Shown: positions 5,108 to 5,383 of the stretch, piece after piece | How the letters are laid out: every line of letters begins with the position of its first letter | How positions within the stretch are numbered: position 1 is the first letter of the stretch | Program-made: the position numbers and the translations under genes | Notes under the pieces: generated by a model | What the model saw: only the letters and a program-made list of their open reading frames with translations | The model's database searches: none | What the model was told of the DNA's origin: nothing | Assembly: GCA_029556045.1 (NCBI GenBank) | Contig: JAKQGS010000423.1 | Coordinates: forward strand, 1-5,383 | Length of the DNA stretch: 5,383 nt | Reading direction: 5' to 3' | Source of the DNA: Pseudomonadota bacterium | GTDB taxonomy: Bacteria; Bdellovibrionota; Oligoflexia; Oligoflexales; Oligoflexaceae

Positions 5108-5383
5108 ATGACGCTTAAATTTTTTGGGTTGATCCTCCTGGTGTTGTGGCAGGGAGCTTGTCGCCCCGACATTTCCGCAGCACCCAGCGAGGCGGCCGCC
5201 ACCCCACAGAGTCGTTGGGCTTTGGGAAGCCCCCAGGATCATCCCCTTCCCCCGCTGCCAACGCTCGCATTGCAGGAACTGCGGCGATCGCATCAGCGGC
5301 AGCGGGCCCTGGGCTGGTCCTTGGCTCAATCGGTTTGGAAAGAATCTGATGGTCCCAGGGGGCAGGTTTCTCCCGCATGGATG
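5108..5383 (+). CDS. Probable lipoprotein of unknown function, N-terminal part (runs off the right edge)
   Basis: The frame from the ATG at 5108 stays open for all 92 codons to the window end. It begins 'MTLKFFGLILLVLWQGACRP', a short basic start, a hydrophobic stretch and a Cys at 18, which is the layout of a lipoprotein signal peptide. The residue three before the Cys is Gln instead of the usual Leu/Val/Ile-type residue, so the lipobox is atypical and modification is uncertain. The mature part starts with a Pro/Ala-rich linker (about 20-55), then a probable helix rich in Arg and Gln ('LQELRRSHQRQRALGWSLAQ'). I do not recognise the family. GAGG at 5095-5098 lies 9 bases before the ATG. An in-frame ATG at 5063 is possible but has no clear ribosome binding site and would bury the signal peptide behind a charged extension. 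A TTGAAA at 4965-4970 could be a -35 element, but the -10 is poor. Confidence 0.65.
   Translation, partial: MTLKFFGLILLVLWQGACRPDISAAPSEAAATPQSRWALGSPQDHPLPPLPTLALQELRRSHQRQRALGWSLAQSVWKESDGPRGQVSPAWM

Noticed and set aside
4903..5378. Several minus-strand frames over the lipoprotein start and intergenic region
   Set aside because: They overlap one another, lack recognisable domains and convincing starts, and the plus-strand frame has a signal peptide and ribosome binding site.

Overview
This window reads as chromosomal DNA from a Gram-negative bacterium, most likely a member of the Pseudomonadota. The hints are an exported S9 peptidase with an ordinary signal peptide, a probable lipoprotein, a stand-alone CheY-like receiver and clear Shine-Dalgarno starts. 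GC content looks a little above half by eye. Placement below phylum is a guess; nothing here is a taxonomic marker.

Left edge (1-446): the first 62 bases, read on the minus strand, are the start of an IS5-family transposase that runs out of the window. Its end, at about position 142, abuts the 3' remnant of a secreted beta-sandwich (MAM/choice-of-anchor-like) domain on the plus strand. The element therefore appears to have split or truncated an exported protein gene.

Centre left (447-2573): after a short stem-loop lies a complete secreted S9-family serine peptidase (beta-propeller plus alpha/beta-hydrolase domain, full Ser-Asp-His triad). An exported start at 597 is strongly preferred over the longer open frame. 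The gap 2574-2730 holds no gene, but it contains a strong nested inverted repeat whose right arm covers the ribosome binding site of the next gene.

Centre (2731-3096): a single-domain response regulator with all the receiver residues. No kinase gene is visible nearby.

Right (3130-4860, minus strand): a two-gene operon, an alpha/beta hydrolase followed after 9 bp by a transcription factor with an N-terminal XRE-type HTH and a C-terminal region that looks like a V4R-type ligand-binding domain. An enzyme acting on small esters or amides encoded beside a small-molecule-sensing regulator suggests one ligand-responsive unit, but that is inference. The hydrolase carries a run of nine G residues at its catalytic-acid loop.

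Right edge (4861-5383): a divergent promoter region of about 250 bp, then the first 92 codons of a probable lipoprotein of unknown role that continues past the window. I found no CRISPR array, tRNA, rRNA or recognisable defence system. The items most worth following up are the hydrolase/HTH-V4R pair, the hairpin before the response regulator and the G9 tract.
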